A DNA stretch of 64,000 bases from Solirubrobacter phytolaccae (GCF_027587195.1 NZ_JAPDDP010000027.1:20917-84916); one strand, 5' to 3'. Shown: positions 24,840-34,057, counted from the stretch's first letter. Program-made: numbers and translations. Notes: generated by a model from the sequence alone, not told the origin.

Positions 24840-25466
24840 GTGACCCCACGCGAGCGTCTGTCCTCCGCGCGCCTGTACCTCGTCTGCCCCGCTCGCGACC
24901 GTGAGTGGATCGCGGCGGCGGTGCGCGGCGGCGTCGACCTGATCCAGCTGCGCGACAAGGCCCTGGACGACGCCGGGCTGGTCGAGGCCGCGCGCGCGTT
25001 CGTCGGCCACGACGCGCTCTTCGTCCTCAACGACCGCCCCGACCTCGTCGAGGCGTGCGGCGCCGACGGCATCCACGTCGGCCAGGACGACATGACGCCC
25101 GCGCAGGCCCGCGCGCACGTGGGCGCCGACCGCATCGTCGGCCGCTCGACGCACGAGCCGGCCCAGGCCGCCGAGGCCGACGCAGACCCGAACGTCGACT
25201 ACGTGGCCGTCGGGCCCGTGCACGCGACCCCGACCAAGCCGGGCCGCCCGGCCGCGGGCCTGCACTACGTCGCGCACGCCGCGAGCACCGTCGGCAAGCC
25301 GTGGTTCGCGATCGGCGGGCTGGACGCGACCAACGTGCACGAAGTCGTCGAGCGCGGCGCGACGCGGATCGTTGTCGTGCGCGCGATCACCGAGGCCGAA
25401 GACCCCGAGGCCGCGGCGCGCGAGCTCCGCGCCGCGCTGGAGGAGCCCGCGCGTGCCGGACGCTGA
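24840..25466 (+). CDS. thiE: Thiamine-phosphate synthase ThiE
   Basis: Joins the pyrimidine and thiazole phosphates to make thiamine phosphate. The 208-residue TIM barrel shows VDLIQLRDKALDD, FVLNDRPDLVEACGADGIHV, IVGRSTHEP, YVAVGPVHATPTKPGRPAAG and FAIGGLDATN. It is transcribed away from thiO and is not itself behind the riboswitch. The GTG start has no ribosome binding site. The 3' end overlaps the next gene by 14 bp, so two membrane proteins are co-expressed with it. Confidence 0.95.
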   Translation: MTPRERLSSARLYLVCPARDREWIAAAVRGGVDLIQLRDKALDDAGLVEAARAFVGHDALFVLNDRPDLVEACGADGIHVGQDDMTPAQARAHVGADRIVGRSTHEPAQAAEADADPNVDYVAVGPVHATPTKPGRPAAGLHYVAHAASTVGKPWFAIGGLDATNVHEVVERGATRIVVVRAITEAEDPEAAARELRAALEEPARAGR

Positions 25467-25974
25467 GGACGACCTCGCAGCGGCTCGTGAGGCGGCACGG
25501 CAGGACTTCGCGCGCGAGCAAGCCGAGGCGGGCCGCGCCCAGGCCGGGGATCGCAACGCGGGCATGCGGCGCGGCTACGCCCGCGGGCGCGCCCGTGACG
25601 ACGCGATCCGCGCGCAGCTCACGCCGCTCGCGCCCGGCGAGCGCCCGCTCGGGCTCAAGCTCGCGGTCGTCGTCGTGCTGCTCATCTGCGGCGCGAACGC
25701 GATCATCGCCGCGACGGACGAGCACTACCTGTACGCGGCGCTGTTCGCGGTCGGCGGGATCGCGCTCGCGGCCGGCCTGTGGGCGCGGATCTACCCCGTC
25801 GTGCTGCTCGTGGAGGCGCTGCTCGGCCTCGCGATCATCTTCGCCATCCTCGCGCTGATGCTCGCGACCACGCTGCTCGCCGCCCTCGCCTGCATCGCCG
25901 TGGTCGTGATCAGCGCCCCGGTGTTCTGGCTGCTGATCCGCGTGATGGCGCGCCTGCAGGTGCCCAGGCAGTGA
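25453..25974 (+). CDS. Membrane protein of unknown function
   Basis: A 173-residue protein. The first about 60 residues are charged, Ala/Arg-rich and probably helical (DDLAAAREAARQDFAREQAE), and are predicted cytosolic. They are followed by four hydrophobic segments (LKLAVVVVLLICGANAIIAA; YLYAALFAVGGIALAAGLWA; VVLLVEALLGLAIIFAILAL; LATTLLAALACIAVVVISAP). No family was recognised. The GTG at 25453 lies inside thiE, and its stop overlaps the TauE/SafE gene start, so it is wedged between thiE and a transporter. Confidence 0.8.
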   Translation: MPDAEDDLAAAREAARQDFAREQAEAGRAQAGDRNAGMRRGYARGRARDDAIRAQLTPLAPGERPLGLKLAVVVVLLICGANAIIAATDEHYLYAALFAVGGIALAAGLWARIYPVVLLVEALLGLAIIFAILALMLATTLLAALACIAVVVISAPVFWLLIRVMARLQVPRQ

Positions 25975-26705
25975 CGCTGGCCGAGGCGATCGCGGTCGCC
26001 GCGGCCGGGTTCGCCGCGGGCGGCGTGAACACGATCGTCGGCTCCGGCTCGCTGATCACGTTCCCCACGCTGCTCGCGGTCGGCTACCCGTCGGTCGTCG
26101 CCAACGTGTCGAACTCGGTCGGGCTCGTGCCGGGCGGGATCAGCGGCGCGATCGGCTACCGGCGCGAGCTCCGCGGCCAGTGGCGGCGGGTCGGGTTCCT
26201 CGCCATCGGCACGACGTTCGGCGCGCTGCTCGGCGGGATCCTGCTGCTCGAGCTGCCGGAGTCGGTCTTCGACGCGGTCGTCCCGCTCCTGATCCTGCTC
26301 GCGGCCGTGTTGATGGCGATCAAGCGCACGCCGGCGGCCCACGCCGACACGGAGCGCAACGCCGCCGGCATCAGCGCCTCGTTCGCGACCGGCATCTACG
26401 GCGGCTACTTCGGCGCGGCGCAGGGGATCATCCTGATGTCGCTGCTGCGGCTCTGCTATCCGGACGACCTGCAGCGGCTGAACGCGGTCAAGATCGTGTG
26501 CACGGCGGTCGCGAACGGCGTCGCGGCGATCCTCTTCATCGCCGTCGCCGACGTCGCCTGGGAGGCGGCGGGCCTGATCGCGCTCGGGTCGATCGTGGGC
26601 GCACAGGTCGCGGCGAAGTACGGACGCCACATCCCCTCCGAAGTGCTCCGCTGGGTCGTGGTGGTCGTCGCGACCGTCGTCGCCGTGATTCTCTTCGTGA
26701 CCTGA
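25971..26705 (+). CDS. TauE/SafE-family anion exporter
   Basis: A 244-residue membrane protein with about seven or eight hydrophobic segments arranged as two similar halves. The Gly-rich motif in the first half is AAGGVNTIVGSGSLITFPTL and in the second GGYFGAAQGIILMSLL, which is diagnostic for TauE/SafE (sulfite, sulfonate or organosulfur transport). Substrate is not known. It is translationally coupled to the preceding membrane protein (GTGA), and that unit is linked to thiE, so a link to sulfur supply or thiazole precursors is possible but only inferred. Confidence 0.87.
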   Translation: MTLAEAIAVAAAGFAAGGVNTIVGSGSLITFPTLLAVGYPSVVANVSNSVGLVPGGISGAIGYRRELRGQWRRVGFLAIGTTFGALLGGILLLELPESVFDAVVPLLILLAAVLMAIKRTPAAHADTERNAAGISASFATGIYGGYFGAAQGIILMSLLRLCYPDDLQRLNAVKIVCTAVANGVAAILFIAVADVAWEAAGLIALGSIVGAQVAAKYGRHIPSEVLRWVVVVVATVVAVILFVT

Positions 26706-26754
26706 TTCCCATCACTTAGTCAAGTTCGATCCATTCCCGCCGAAGGAGTGGAGC

Positions 26755-29700
26755 ATGACCCTCACCCGCCGCCTTCGTGTCTTGCTGGCCTGTGCGGCCG
26801 CGCTCGTCCTGGCTCCCAGTGCCGCCCACGCGGCGACGATCACCTCCACGACCTCCGGTGACTGGGACGATCCAGCCACCTGGGCCGGAGGCGTCGTCCC
26901 GGGCTCATCGGACGCGGTCGTCGTCGACGACGCGGTCACGCTGACCGGCGACGTGACGGTCGCGGAGGTCACGGTCAACGGCGGCGCCATGCTCACGCTC
27001 GATGGCTCGCGGCTGACCAGCAGCGGCGACGTCTCCCTGCTCGGCGACTCCTACACCACCTCGTGGCTGACGGACGGCCCGCTCGACGTCGCCGGCGACC
27101 TGCTCATCCAGAACACCGCGATCTCGAACGCGACGATCACCGCCGCCGGCGGCAACACCGAGTTCAGCGGCCCGCTCCCCGGTGACACGGAGGCGTCGTC
27201 GTTCTGGACGAACTCGACCTTCACGCAGAACTTCGGCGGGGTGACGTTCAGCGGCCACCGGTTGGCCGGCGCGGTGGACCCGGTGCTCAACGACGCCAAC
27301 CTCACCGTGCGCGGCGTCAACGACCTTGACGGGCGCCAGCTCACGCTCACCGGCTGGGGCGGCGTGTTCTTCGAGCCGACCGCCGTGACGGGGATCGGCG
27401 GCGCGCCCATGCTCAACGTCGGCGCGCTCACCGTCAGCGGCATGCACCAGACGACCGTCGACTGGTCGGGCATCGTCGGCGGCGCCGCGGACACCGACCG
27501 CGTGAACCTGATCGCGGCCGCGGCCGGTGACGCGACCGACCTCATCTACAGCAGCGCCGGCAGCACCACGTTCGGCGGTCCGCTCACCGGCGAGTCGCTG
27601 TACGTGACCTATTCCGGCAACCCGCGCCCCGCGGCCAACCCGCTGCCGTCCGTGTCCTCGTCCAGCAGCCTGCCCGGGCACGCGGAGGAGGGCGACACGA
27701 TCACCTGCGACCCGGGCACGTGGACGCCGGACGACACGAAGGTCTATTCCTGGGCATCCGACGGCAACGAGATCAGCGGCGAGACCGGAAGCACGTTCGA
27801 GGTCACGAGCGCCCAGCTCACGACCGACATCACCTGCACGGTCTCCGTCACCGTCAACGGCGTCACCGGCACTGAGGAGTCCAGCAACGCGGTCCACGCC
27901 GACGTCGCGCCGGGCAACATCCTCGAGCCCGAGGTGTCCCCGACGACCGCTGCGGTCGGCGACGTCCTGACCTGCGACGAGGGCCTGTGGTCCGCGGTCT
28001 CGCCGAGCTACGCCTACACGTGGGAGCGCGACGGCGTGACGATCGGCGGCGCCACGGCGCGGACCTACACGACGGTGAGCGCCGACGGCGACACCGACGT
28101 CACCTGCTCGGTCGTGGCCACCGACGGCCTCGCGAGCTCGGCCCCGGTGCAGTCGATCACGGCCGCGGCGGTCGCCGGCGGCCCGAGCGCGACCACGCCG
28201 CCGTCGGCGACGAGCACCCGCACCCCGACGAACCGCGCCACGACGGGCGACGTGATCACCTGCGACCCGGGCGTGTGGAACCCGGACGGCGCGAAGGCCT
28301 ACGCCTGGAAGCGCAACGGCACGCCGATCGCCGGCGCGACCGCCACCACGTACACGGTCGTCGTCGCCGACCTCGGCACGGACCTCAAGTGCGCCGTGAC
28401 GGTGACCGCGAGCGGCGAGAGCGGCAGCGCCGACTCCGCCGCGGTGACGGTCGTCGCCACGCCCACCAACTCCGTCGCCCCCGCGATCACCGGCACGTAC
28501 GCCGCGGGCAAGGGCACGCCGGGCGAGCCGCTCACCTGTGGGGCGGGCACCTGGACCGGCAGCCCGACATACGGCTACTCGTGGAAGCGCGGCGCGACCG
28601 AAGTCGCCACGACGAGCGCCTACACCCCCGTCGGCGGCGACGTCGGCGCCACGCTCACCTGCACGGTGACCGCGACCGTCAACACGATCGCCGGCGCGCC
28701 CGCGACCACGGCCGGCGTCACGATCTTCGCCACGCCCGGGAACACGACGGCGCCCGCGATCACCGGCACGCCCGTCGTCGGCAAGACACGGCTCGGTCTG
28801 GCACTGAGCTGCACCCCGGGCACGTGGACCGGCGGCCCGACGTTCACCTACGCGTGGGAGCGCGACGGCACGCCGATCGGCGGCGCGACGGCCGCCACCT
28901 ACACGCCGGCCGGCGCCGACCTGAACACCGAGCTGACCTGCGTCGTCTCCGCCACGGCCAACGGCCTCACCACCCTGGCGACCACGACCGGCGTCGACGT
29001 CGTCGCGGTCGCCGAGAACACGACGCCGCCGGCCGTCACCGGCACCCACGCCACCGGCAAGGGCACCCCGGGCGAGCAGCTCACCTGCGGCACGGGCGCC
29101 TGGACGCTGAGCGCGACGTACAGCTTCTCGTGGAAGCGCGGCACCACCGAGGTCGCGACCATGAGCACCTACACGCCCGTCCTCGCCGACGTCGGCGCGA
29201 CGCTCACGTGCGCCGTCACCGCCGACGCCAACGGCATCCCGAGCGCGCCGGCCGCGTCCACCGGCGTGACGATCTTCGCCGCGCCCGAGAACACGACGGC
29301 CCCGGCGATCACCGGCACGCCCGTCGCGGGCAAGACGCGGCTCGGCCTGGCGCTCACCTGCGCCCCGGGCACCTGGACGCACGGCCCGGCGTTCACCTAC
29401 GCGTGGGAGCGCGACGGCACGCCGATCGGCGGCGCGACGTCCGCCACGTACACGCCGGCCGGCGCCGACCTGAACACCGAGCTCACGTGCACCGTCACGG
29501 GCGCGGCCAACGGCCTCACCGGCACGCCGGTCACGGCCACGGGCGTCGACGTCGTCGAGACGGCGGAGAACACCGTGGCGCCGTCGATTACCGGGACGCT
29601 CGCCGCGGCCAAGTCGCTGCCCGGAACGGCCCTGACCTGCGACGCGGGCACGTGGACCCTCAGCCCGACGCTCGACTACGCGTGGAAGCGTGGGTCGACG

Positions 29701-31374
29701 ACGGTCGCGACCACTGGCACCTACACCCCGGTCGCCGCCGACGCGGGCGCCACGCTCACGTGCGAGGTCACCGGCACCGCCAACGGCGTGCCGAGCGCGG
29801 CCGTCGCCTCGACCGGCGTCGCGGTCCTCCCGAACCCGGACAACACCGCGGCCCCGGCGCTCAGCGGCTCCGGCATCGTCGGTGAGGCGCTCACGTGCGC
29901 CACCGGCAGCTGGGCCGGCACCCCGGACCTGTTCGTGCGCTGGCTGCGCGGCGACACCGTCGTCGCGTCCGGCTCGAGCGTCTACACGCTCGTCCGCGCC
30001 GACCGCAACGCCGAGCTGCGCTGCAAGGTGACGGCGACGACGCTGGGTGCCGAGCGCACGGCGAGCTCCGCGCCGGTGACGGTCAAGGCCGCCGCCCCGA
30101 TCACCATCACCGAGCAGCCCGAGGCGGTCATCACGACCCGCGGCGCGCGCGTGGCCTACACGCTCGCGCCCGACGTCACGGTCACCGGCTGCACGCTCAA
30201 CGGCACAGCGCTCGCGTCCTGCGCCAGCCCGATCGCCCTGGACTCGCTGGCGAGCACGGCCGACCACGCGCTGGTCATCAACCTCCGCAACGAGTACGGC
30301 GAGGACGAGACGCGCACGGTCAACTTCGCCACCCGGGTCGCCGGCCCGTCGGTGGCGATCACCAACTGGCCGGAGTTCAACCGGGCCCCCCGGTTCAGGC
30401 TCCTGGCGCTGAAGTTCCGCGTCGACGCTGGGGCGCTGGTGGCCTGCACGTTCGACGGCCGGCCCGTCTCGTGCAGCGCCGCGGGCGCCGACCTGCTCGT
30501 GCCCCGCAGCGGCGTGCACGTGTTCGAGGTGACCGCCACCGACGTCCACGGCGGCACGGGCTCGGACAAGCGGACCCTCGAGGTCGTCGAGGTCGGCAGC
30601 ATCCTCCCGGTGAAGGTGCGCGGCGTCGCCGGCAGCACGATCACGATCCCGTCGGTGGAGGACCTGCGTGGGCACACGTTCAAGGCCAACGTCAGCGGTG
30701 TCACCGTGGTGCCGATCGGCTCCGGCGACCTGTCCTGGGGCCTGCTGATCAAGCTGCCGGCCAAGCCGGGCAAGGTCCGCCTGGACACGTTCCACCCGTC
30801 GGACCCGGTCAACGAGATCGGCAGGACCGTGATCGAGGTCACCCAGGAGGAGGCGACGACCGTCGACGAGACGGCCGGCGGCCTGATCGACGCGAACTCG
30901 CCGCTCACCTGCCCGAAGGGCGCGGCCGGCTCGTTCTATGTCTGGTACATCGACGGCAAGCTCGTGCGCACCGACACGAGCAACGTGTTCCCGGCCAAGC
31001 TGCTGCCCAAGACCGGCGAGGTGTCGTGCGCGGTCAACGACCCCATCAAGGGGTTGTCGCCGCAGGTCAAGACGCTGATCGACAACGACGTCCGGCTCGC
31101 GCTCAAGGTCGTGGACAACGCCCTCTCGTTCGTCGTCAGCAAGAAGGTCTGGGTCGAGTTCAAGGTCGCCCAGGTGACCTCCTACGGCCAGTCGTCCAGC
31201 GCCAAGCCCGTGAAGGCCCGCTACACGACGCTCAAGACCAAGAAGCAGACGCTCCGCCGGGGTTGGACCCGGATCTCGTTGGGCCGCAAGCTGCCGAAGT
31301 CGGGCTACCGGGTCACGGTCAAGATCAAGCGCGGGAAGCGGTACAGCAAGCCGTTGGTCCTCAGCAAGGGCTGA
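26755..31374 (+). CDS. Large secreted protein with G8-like start and nine Ig-like repeats
   Basis: A 1539-residue exported protein preceded by GAAGGAG 8 bases before the ATG. Signal peptide MTLTRRLRVLLACAAALVLA. The next part (SGDWDDPATWAGGVVPGSSD) resembles the start of G8-type beta domains found in cell-surface proteins. Residues about 300-1110 hold nine Ig-like units of about 90 residues, each with two Cys (for example EQLTCGTGAW and GATLTCAV). The C-terminal 400 residues are beta-rich, then end with a basic tail (KIKRGKRYSKPLVLSKG). It lacks the FecR-like module of the 6306-22620 family and appears to be a separate surface protein. Confidence 0.9.
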   Translation: MTLTRRLRVLLACAAALVLAPSAAHAATITSTTSGDWDDPATWAGGVVPGSSDAVVVDDAVTLTGDVTVAEVTVNGGAMLTLDGSRLTSSGDVSLLGDSYTTSWLTDGPLDVAGDLLIQNTAISNATITAAGGNTEFSGPLPGDTEASSFWTNSTFTQNFGGVTFSGHRLAGAVDPVLNDANLTVRGVNDLDGRQLTLTGWGGVFFEPTAVTGIGGAPMLNVGALTVSGMHQTTVDWSGIVGGAADTDRVNLIAAAAGDATDLIYSSAGSTTFGGPLTGESLYVTYSGNPRPAANPLPSVSSSSSLPGHAEEGDTITCDPGTWTPDDTKVYSWASDGNEISGETGSTFEVTSAQLTTDITCTVSVTVNGVTGTEESSNAVHADVAPGNILEPEVSPTTAAVGDVLTCDEGLWSAVSPSYAYTWERDGVTIGGATARTYTTVSADGDTDVTCSVVATDGLASSAPVQSITAAAVAGGPSATTPPSATSTRTPTNRATTGDVITCDPGVWNPDGAKAYAWKRNGTPIAGATATTYTVVVADLGTDLKCAVTVTASGESGSADSAAVTVVATPTNSVAPAITGTYAAGKGTPGEPLTCGAGTWTGSPTYGYSWKRGATEVATTSAYTPVGGDVGATLTCTVTATVNTIAGAPATTAGVTIFATPGNTTAPAITGTPVVGKTRLGLALSCTPGTWTGGPTFTYAWERDGTPIGGATAATYTPAGADLNTELTCVVSATANGLTTLATTTGVDVVAVAENTTPPAVTGTHATGKGTPGEQLTCGTGAWTLSATYSFSWKRGTTEVATMSTYTPVLADVGATLTCAVTADANGIPSAPAASTGVTIFAAPENTTAPAITGTPVAGKTRLGLALTCAPGTWTHGPAFTYAWERDGTPIGGATSATYTPAGADLNTELTCTVTGAANGLTGTPVTATGVDVVETAENTVAPSITGTLAAAKSLPGTALTCDAGTWTLSPTLDYAWKRGSTTVATTGTYTPVAADAGATLTCEVTGTANGVPSAAVASTGVAVLPNPDNTAAPALSGSGIVGEALTCATGSWAGTPDLFVRWLRGDTVVASGSSVYTLVRADRNAELRCKVTATTLGAERTASSAPVTVKAAAPITITEQPEAVITTRGARVAYTLAPDVTVTGCTLNGTALASCASPIALDSLASTADHALVINLRNEYGEDETRTVNFATRVAGPSVAITNWPEFNRAPRFRLLALKFRVDAGALVACTFDGRPVSCSAAGADLLVPRSGVHVFEVTATDVHGGTGSDKRTLEVVEVGSILPVKVRGVAGSTITIPSVEDLRGHTFKANVSGVTVVPIGSGDLSWGLLIKLPAKPGKVRLDTFHPSDPVNEIGRTVIEVTQEEATTVDETAGGLIDANSPLTCPKGAAGSFYVWYIDGKLVRTDTSNVFPAKLLPKTGEVSCAVNDPIKGLSPQVKTLIDNDVRLALKVVDNALSFVVSKKVWVEFKVAQVTSYGQSSSAKPVKARYTTLKTKKQTLRRGWTRISLGRKLPKSGYRVTVKIKRGKRYSKPLVLSKG
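28468..29565 (+). repeat. Tandem 549-bp duplication (two Ig-like units each)
   Basis: The unit 28468-29016 is repeated as 29017-29565. Corresponding anchors lie exactly 549 bp apart, for example aacacgacgg at 28741 and 29290. Each unit codes for two unlike Ig domains, one with W-K-R-G and one with W-E-R-D-G-T-P-I-G-G, so the pair was copied as a block. Confidence 0.85.
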
Positions 31375-31384
31375 GGGGCGGGAA

Positions 31385-31418
31385 AAGTGGCGGCCATGTA
31401 CTAACGTGGCCGCCACTT
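31385..31418. promoter_or_regulatory. Perfect 12-bp inverted repeat abutting the lpd start codon
   Basis: AAGTGGCGGCCA (31385-31396) and TGGCCGCCACTT (31407-31418) are exact reverse complements with a 10-base loop. The second arm ends at the base before ATG. TAACGT at 31402-31407 in the loop could be the -10 of the next gene. The structure may be an operator, a translational hairpin or the terminator of the upstream gene; there is no T-run. Confidence 0.75.
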
Positions 31419-32789
31419 ATGCCTGAGCAATATGACTGCATCGTCATCGGCTCCGGGCCGGGTGGGTATGTCGCCGCGATCCGTGCCGCCCAGCTCGGGA
31501 TGAAGACCGCCGTGGTGGAGAAGGACAAGGTCGGCGGGCGTTGCTTGAACTACGCCTGCATTCCGGCCAAGGCCGTCCTCCGTGTCGCCGACATCCTCTC
31601 TGAGATCGACGACGCCGACGAGTTCGGCATCGAGGTCTCCGGCCGCGAGGTCGATTTCTCCAAGGTCTCCGCCCGCCGCGAGAAGGTCGTCAAGACCCTC
31701 ACCGGCGGTGTCAGCGGCCTGTTCAAGAAGAACAAGATCGACGTCATCGAGGGCGAGGGCTCCCTCGCCGAGGGCGGCGGCGTGAAGGTCGGCGACGACG
31801 TCTACCAGGCGTCGAAGGCGATCATCCTCGCCACCGGCTCCGTCCCCAAGCCCGTTCCCGGCACGCAGTTCGGCGGCCGCGTGATCGGCACCGAGGAAGC
31901 GTGGGCGCTGCCCGAGCTGCCGAAGAAGATCGCCGTGCTCGGCGCCGGGGCCTCCGGCTCGGAGATCGCGTCGGCGTATGGTCGCCTCGGCACCGAGGTC
32001 CTGCTCTTCGAGATGCTGGACCGTGTCCTCCCGACCGAGGACGCGGACATCTCCAAGGTCGCCGGCCGCACCCTCGCCAAGCAGAACATCAAGATCAGCC
32101 TCGGCGTTCCCGTCGAGAACGTCCAGTCGCACGACGACAAGGTCACGTTCTCCTACGGCGACAAGACCGACGAGGCCGACTACCTGATCATCGCCGCCGG
32201 CCGCGGGCCGGACGTCGAGGCGCTCGGCCTCGACAAGGCGGGCGTCAAGCTCACCGACCGCGGCCTGATCGAGGTCGACGGCGCGCTGCGCACGTCGGTC
32301 GAGAAGGTCTACGCCATCGGTGACCTCGTCCCCGGGCCCGCGCTCGCGCACAAGGCGTCCGACGAGGGCGTCATCGCCGTCGAGGACGCGAACGGGATGA
32401 AGACGCACCCGATCGAGTACATCGACATCCCGCGCGCGACGTTCTGCACGCCCAACGTCGCCTCCTTCGGGCTGACCGAGGCGCAGGCGCGCGAGCAGGG
32501 CATCGACGTCGTCGTCGGCAAGGTCCAGTACGGCGCCGTCGGCGCCGGCACGGTCTACGGCGACCGCGGCGGCGTCATCAAGATCATCGGCGACAAGAAG
32601 TACGGCGAGCTGGTCGGCGGCCACATCGTGGGCGCGAAGGCCACCGAGCTGATCCAGGAGCTGGTCAACGCCAAGGCGCTCGAGGGCGGCTACGCCGAAG
32701 TGGCGCGCATCATCCACGGCCATCCGACGCTGTCGGAAGGCGTGATGGAGGCCGCGCGTGCCGCAGACGGCTGGCTCATCCACGGATAA
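31419..32789 (+). CDS. lpdA: Dihydrolipoyl dehydrogenase (E3)
   Basis: The flavoprotein E3 subunit that reoxidises dihydrolipoyl groups of 2-oxoacid dehydrogenase complexes with NAD. Length 456. FAD fold VIGSGPGGYVAAIRAAQLG; redox Cys pair in GGRCLNYACIPAKA; NAD fold IAVLGAGASGSEIASAYGRL; FAD-binding VYAIGDLVPGP; C-terminal catalytic His-Glu in HGHPTLSE. The redox motif usually reads GGTCLNVGCIPSK, so this copy is slightly divergent but complete. It is the only E3 in the window and could serve both dehydrogenase complexes downstream. Confidence 0.95.
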   Translation: MPEQYDCIVIGSGPGGYVAAIRAAQLGMKTAVVEKDKVGGRCLNYACIPAKAVLRVADILSEIDDADEFGIEVSGREVDFSKVSARREKVVKTLTGGVSGLFKKNKIDVIEGEGSLAEGGGVKVGDDVYQASKAIILATGSVPKPVPGTQFGGRVIGTEEAWALPELPKKIAVLGAGASGSEIASAYGRLGTEVLLFEMLDRVLPTEDADISKVAGRTLAKQNIKISLGVPVENVQSHDDKVTFSYGDKTDEADYLIIAAGRGPDVEALGLDKAGVKLTDRGLIEVDGALRTSVEKVYAIGDLVPGPALAHKASDEGVIAVEDANGMKTHPIEYIDIPRATFCTPNVASFGLTEAQAREQGIDVVVGKVQYGAVGAGTVYGDRGGVIKIIGDKKYGELVGGHIVGAKATELIQELVNAKALEGGYAEVARIIHGHPTLSEGVMEAARAADGWLIHG

Positions 32790-33336
32790 GCCTGTCGGGC
32801 GGCAGCAGCCGCGTTTCTATTACGACCTCGCCTCCCCCGAGAGCTACCTCGTCGCCGAACGAGCGCTCCACGCGGTGGGCGAGGTCCCGGAGTGGATCCC
32901 GGTGAGCCTGCGCTCGCCGGCCTTCCGGTGCGCGGAGGAGATCGCCTCCTACCGTGAGGACGTCGAGCGCCGCGCGTCGGCGCTCGGCGTGCTGCCGATC
33001 CGCTGGCCCGAGCCCTTCCCGTCCGAGGATCTGCGGTGGGCGACGCTCGCCGCGACCTACGCGAAGTGGATCGGCCGCGGCGTCGCCTTCTCGCTCGCCG
33101 CGCTGCGTCAGGCGTTCGCGGGCGGCCGCGACCTCGGCGAGCGCGACAACGTGCTGCTCGCCGCCGCCGCGTGCGAGATGCACCCGCACGCGGTGATCAA
33201 AGGCGTCGAGCTGGGCTCCACCGCCCGCGCGCTGGAGGAGGCGCACGCACGGGCGGCCGCCGACGGCGTCGACACCGTCCCCGCGATCTGGGTCGACGGG
33301 CAGGTATTGGCCGGCGAACGCGCAATTCCGGTGTGA
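32758..33336 (+). CDS. DsbA/HCCA-isomerase-like thioredoxin-fold protein
   Basis: A 192-residue protein with FYYDLASPESYLVAERAL near the N terminus and DTVPAIWVDGQVLAGERAI near the C terminus. These are the hallmark ends of the 2-hydroxychromene-2-carboxylate isomerase (kappa-GST) group of the DsbA family. The CxxC redox site of true oxidoreductases is absent; the Ser-Pro of the isomerase group is in its place. Substrate unknown, possibly glutathione-independent. The GTG start lies 32 bp inside lpdA; a downstream start cannot be excluded. Confidence 0.82.
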   Translation: MPQTAGSSTDKPVGRQQPRFYYDLASPESYLVAERALHAVGEVPEWIPVSLRSPAFRCAEEIASYREDVERRASALGVLPIRWPEPFPSEDLRWATLAATYAKWIGRGVAFSLAALRQAFAGGRDLGERDNVLLAAAACEMHPHAVIKGVELGSTARALEEAHARAAADGVDTVPAIWVDGQVLAGERAIPV

Positions 33337-33569
33337 TGCGCGCCAACCGGGCCTACGAGCTCCTCGTCCACCGCCAAGGACGCTTCTTCCGCCCGTCGGA
33401 CAAGCTCGAGCAGGTCGAGGTGGTCGACATCGACACGGGCGAGACGATCCTGTTCTGGGACACCCGCCCGCGCGACACCGGCAAGCTCGCCCGCGCCCTA
33501 CGCGCCGACCTCGCCCAGCTCGAGGCGGACGAGTTCCTCGCGCGCTGGCGCCGCTACGAGCTCAGCTAG
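33336..33569 (+). CDS. Small conserved protein of unknown function
   Basis: A 77-residue acidic/basic mixed protein (RANRAYELLVHRQGRFFRPS; DIDTGETILFWD). It has beta-strand character at the N terminus and an amphipathic helix rich in Leu/Ala/Asp at the C terminus. No Cys and no membrane segment. The start overlaps the preceding stop by one base (TGATG), and its TAG shares CTAG with the convergent acetyltransferase stop. No function is assigned. Confidence 0.72.
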   Translation: MRANRAYELLVHRQGRFFRPSDKLEQVEVVDIDTGETILFWDTRPRDTGKLARALRADLAQLEADEFLARWRRYELS

Positions 33570-34057
33570 AGCGGCTTGCGGAAGTTGATCGAACGCGGCT
33601 CGTAGCCGGCGCGCTCGGTCCAGAACGGCACGGACACCGGCCCACGGTGGTACGTCGTGGTCTCCGCGACCACCGCGCCCCGCTCGCGGCCCCACGCCTC
33701 GGCGGCTTCGACCAGCGCGGTGCCCAGGCCCGCGCGGCGGTGCTCGCGCAGCACCGCCAGGTACTCGATGCTCAGGCGCGGGCGGGTCACGTCGACGGGC
33801 GACGCCCAGCGCGCGCCGTCCGGCGGACGGATCAAGCGCGCGTAGAGGCTGCCGACCACCTCGCCCTCGTGCTCGAGGACGAGGTCGAGCTCATCGCCGC
33901 CCGCGTCCGCGAGCTCCGCGTCCTGCCAGGCGGCGAACCCGTCCATGTCGGGCACGCGAAAGCGCTCCGGGTCGAGCTCGGCGTAGTGGGCGGCCAGGTC
34001 GGCGTGGACGCGCGCGAGCGCGGCGCCGTCGCCGGTGCGGGCGGGGCGGACGGTCAC
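33566..34057 (-). CDS. GNAT-family N-acetyltransferase
   Basis: A 163-residue acetyl-CoA-dependent acetyltransferase. It opens VTVRPARTGDGAALARVHAD (strand beta1 and helix). The acetyl-CoA pyrophosphate loop is LSIEYLAVLREHRRAGLGTA, and the C-terminal strand is PFWTERAGYEP. Acceptor substrate is unknown. The GTG start at 34057 overlaps the stop of the upstream SRPBCC gene by 4 bp, so the two are co-translated. Confidence 0.88.
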   Translation of the reverse strand: MTVRPARTGDGAALARVHADLAAHYAELDPERFRVPDMDGFAAWQDAELADAGGDELDLVLEHEGEVVGSLYARLIRPPDGARWASPVDVTRPRLSIEYLAVLREHRRAGLGTALVEAAEAWGRERGAVVAETTTYHRGPVSVPFWTERAGYEPRSINFRKPL

